Of a DNA stretch of 5,850 nt, positions 4,474 through 5,850 are shown piece after piece. The notes beneath the pieces were generated by a model. It made no database searches, was not told the origin of the DNA, and worked only from the letters and a program-made list of their open reading frames with translations. Source of the DNA: an uncultured Pseudomonas sp. (GTDB lineage: Bacteria; Pseudomonadota; Gammaproteobacteria; Pseudomonadales; Pseudomonadaceae); NCBI GenBank assembly GCA_946886875.1, contig CAMPJN010000256.1, forward strand, positions 1-5,850, written 5' to 3'. The translations under genes were made by a program, and so were the position numbers. How positions within the stretch are numbered: the first letter of the stretch is position 1; each line of letters begins with the position of its first letter.

Positions 4474-5850
4474 TCAAAAGCTGATGCGGTTGGGCTCGGT
4501 TTGCTGGCCGTTGGCGTCCGACAGTTGTTTGACTATGGCTTCCTGCAGGCGGATGCAGAGTTCGGGGTCGGACAGCGGCTGGTTGTTGGCATCGGTGACG
4601 AAGAACACGTCTTCCACCCGCTCGCCGAGGGTGGCGATCTTGGCGTTCTGCAGCGACAGGTCGAAGTCGAGGAAAATGCGCCCGACCCGCGCGAGTAGCC
4701 CGGGGCGATCGGGCGCGATCAGCTCGAGGATGGTCACCGGCCGATGGGCGTCGTTGTGGATGGTCACCCTGGGAGCGAAAGCGAAATGCTTGAGCTGGCG
4801 CGGTACTCGGCGCTGAATGATGCTCGGATATTCGTCCGGGTTTTTCAGTGCATCGATCAGTCCCTGGCGGATCTGTTTGATCCGTGCCGGGTTGTCGCCG
4901 ATGGAATCGCCTTCCGCCTCCAATACTATGTAGGTGTCGAGGGTGAACTGGCTGGTCGAGGTGAGAATCCGCGCGTCGTGGATGCTCAGGTTGAGCTGGG
5001 CCATGGCCGCCACGGTCACGGCGAAGAAGTCGTGCTGGTCCTGGGCGTAGATGAATATCTGGGTGCCACCTTCGAACTCGCGCTGGGTGGTTTCCTTGAT
5101 CAGCACCAGCGGGTTGCCGTCGTTGGGGTGCTGAAGGATTGCCTCGGTATGCCAGACCACGTCGCTTGCACTATGGCGCAGAAAGTAATCATCGCCGAGC
5201 TGCGACCAGAGTTGTTCGGCGTCGTCCGGGTCGGTGCCGCCGCGCACCAGGATGTCCAGTGCCGCGCTTTGGGTCAGGCGAATCTGTTCTTCGCGGTCCA
5301 GCGGATTTTCCAGGCCGCGGCGCAGGGCGCGCTTGGTCTCGGTGTAGAGCTGGCGCAACAGGCTGGCGCGCCAGGAATTCCACAGCGTCGGGTTGGTGGC
5401 GTTGATATCGGCCACGGTCAGTACATAGAGGTAGTCGAGGCGGGTCTGGTCGCCGACCAGGCGAGCGAAATCGAAAATCACCTGGGGGTCGGACAGATCC
5501 TTGCGCTGGGCCGTGGTCGACATCACCAGATGGTTCTGTACCAGCCAGACGATCAGCTTGGTGTCCCAGTTCGGCAATTGATGGCGTACGCAGAAGGCTT
5601 CGGCATCCACTGCGCCGAGCGCGGAGTGGTCGCCGCCGCGACCTTTACCGATGTCGTGGTAGAGGCCGGCGAGGTAGATCAATTCCGGTTTGGGCAGCTT
5701 GCCGATGCGCTTGCTGGCCAGCGGGAATTTTTCCGACATATGGGTGTTCTGCGTGTACTGCAGCTTACGCAGGTGCTTGATCAGGTTGAGCGTGTGCGCA
5801 TCGACCGTATAGATGTGGAACAGGTCGTGCTGCATCTGCCCGACGATCAG
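4474..5850 (-). CDS. glnD: Bifunctional uridylyltransferase/uridylyl-removing enzyme GlnD (C-terminal ~458 aa, runs off the window)
   Basis: Senses glutamine and adds or removes UMP on PII proteins (GlnB/GlnK), thereby controlling glutamine synthetase and NtrBC; cytoplasmic. About half of the usual ~900 residues is visible. The frame is open to the right edge, so the ATG at 5835 is internal ([15 protein letters not shown] spans it). Counting from that Met, an HD domain covers about 10-145, with [13 protein letters not shown] (59-71; His60, Asp61), QNHLVM (100-105) and [10 protein letters not shown] (140-149); this is the UMP-removing site. ACT domain 1 is at about 269-340 ([20 protein letters not shown]) and ACT domain 2 at about 368-440 ([18 protein letters not shown]), the glutamine-sensing part. 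The nucleotidyltransferase domain lies outside the window. The protein ends NRISF with TGA at 4476-4474. No break or missing key residue is seen. It probably leads an operon with dapC. Confidence 0.96.
   Translation of the reverse strand: MIVGQMQHDLFHIYTVDAHTLNLIKHLRKLQYTQNTHMSEKFPLASKRIGKLPKPELIYLAGLYHDIGKGRGGDHSALGAVDAEAFCVRHQLPNWDTKLIVWLVQNHLVMSTTAQRKDLSDPQVIFDFARLVGDQTRLDYLYVLTVADINATNPTLWNSWRASLLRQLYTETKRALRRGLENPLDREEQIRLTQSAALDILVRGGTDPDDAEQLWSQLGDDYFLRHSASDVVWHTEAILQHPNDGNPLVLIKETTQREFEGGTQIFIYAQDQHDFFAVTVAAMAQLNLSIHDARILTSTSQFTLDTYIVLEAEGDSIGDNPARIKQIRQGLIDALKNPDEYPSIIQRRVPRQLKHFAFAPRVTIHNDAHRPVTILELIAPDRPGLLARVGRIFLDFDLSLQNAKIATLGERVEDVFFVTDANNQPLSDPELCIRLQEAIVKQLSDANGQQTEPNRISF

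Noticed and set aside
1..5850. CRISPR array, prophage, toxin-antitoxin or new defence system
   Set aside because: No regularly spaced direct repeats, integrase, transposase, paired small ORFs or nuclease-like genes; all substantial genes have recognised housekeeping or lyase functions.

Overview
The window reads as chromosome of a Pseudomonas or a close relative. DapD, DapC and the C-terminal half of GlnD closely resemble Pseudomonas proteins as I remember them, and the gene order (glnD, dapC, ArsC-like gene, dapD, csdA-type gene) fits the lysine/nitrogen neighbourhood of that genus. The DNA is mostly GC-rich, with one AT-richer patch at about 2280-2400. No database search was possible, so names rest on recognised motifs and remembered family sequences.

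Layout, left to right. 1-463 (minus): N-terminal part of a CsdA/SufS-type cysteine desulfurase, cut by the window edge; the first ~85 bases look degraded. 464-690: no gene, but two palindromic elements, a 35-bp hairpin repeat (492-526) and a ~143-bp imperfect palindrome (548-690) that starts inside the dapD stop codon. 689-1723 (minus): dapD. 1766-2128 (minus): a small ArsC/Spx-like protein of the YffB type. 2129-2510: a 382-bp divergent intergenic region with candidate promoters and a structured leader. 2511-3173 (plus): a PL7 alginate lyase without a signal peptide, the only rightward gene. 3183-3207: a strong hairpin, probably a terminator shared with the convergent dapC. 3223-4419 (minus): dapC. 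4474-5850 (minus): C-terminal half of glnD, open at the right edge.

How it fits together: DapD and DapC catalyse consecutive steps of the succinylase branch of lysine/meso-diaminopimelate synthesis. GlnD senses glutamine and modifies PII proteins. The ArsC-like gene lies just upstream of dapD and is probably co-transcribed with it. The alginate lyase separates dapC from the ArsC-like/dapD pair and has its own promoter region and terminator, so it looks like a one-gene insert in a housekeeping block. I found no CRISPR array, tRNA, rRNA, transposase or phage gene, and no convincing new multi-gene system. The points most worth a second look are the large palindrome, the lyase leader, and the link between the ArsC-like gene and dap genes.
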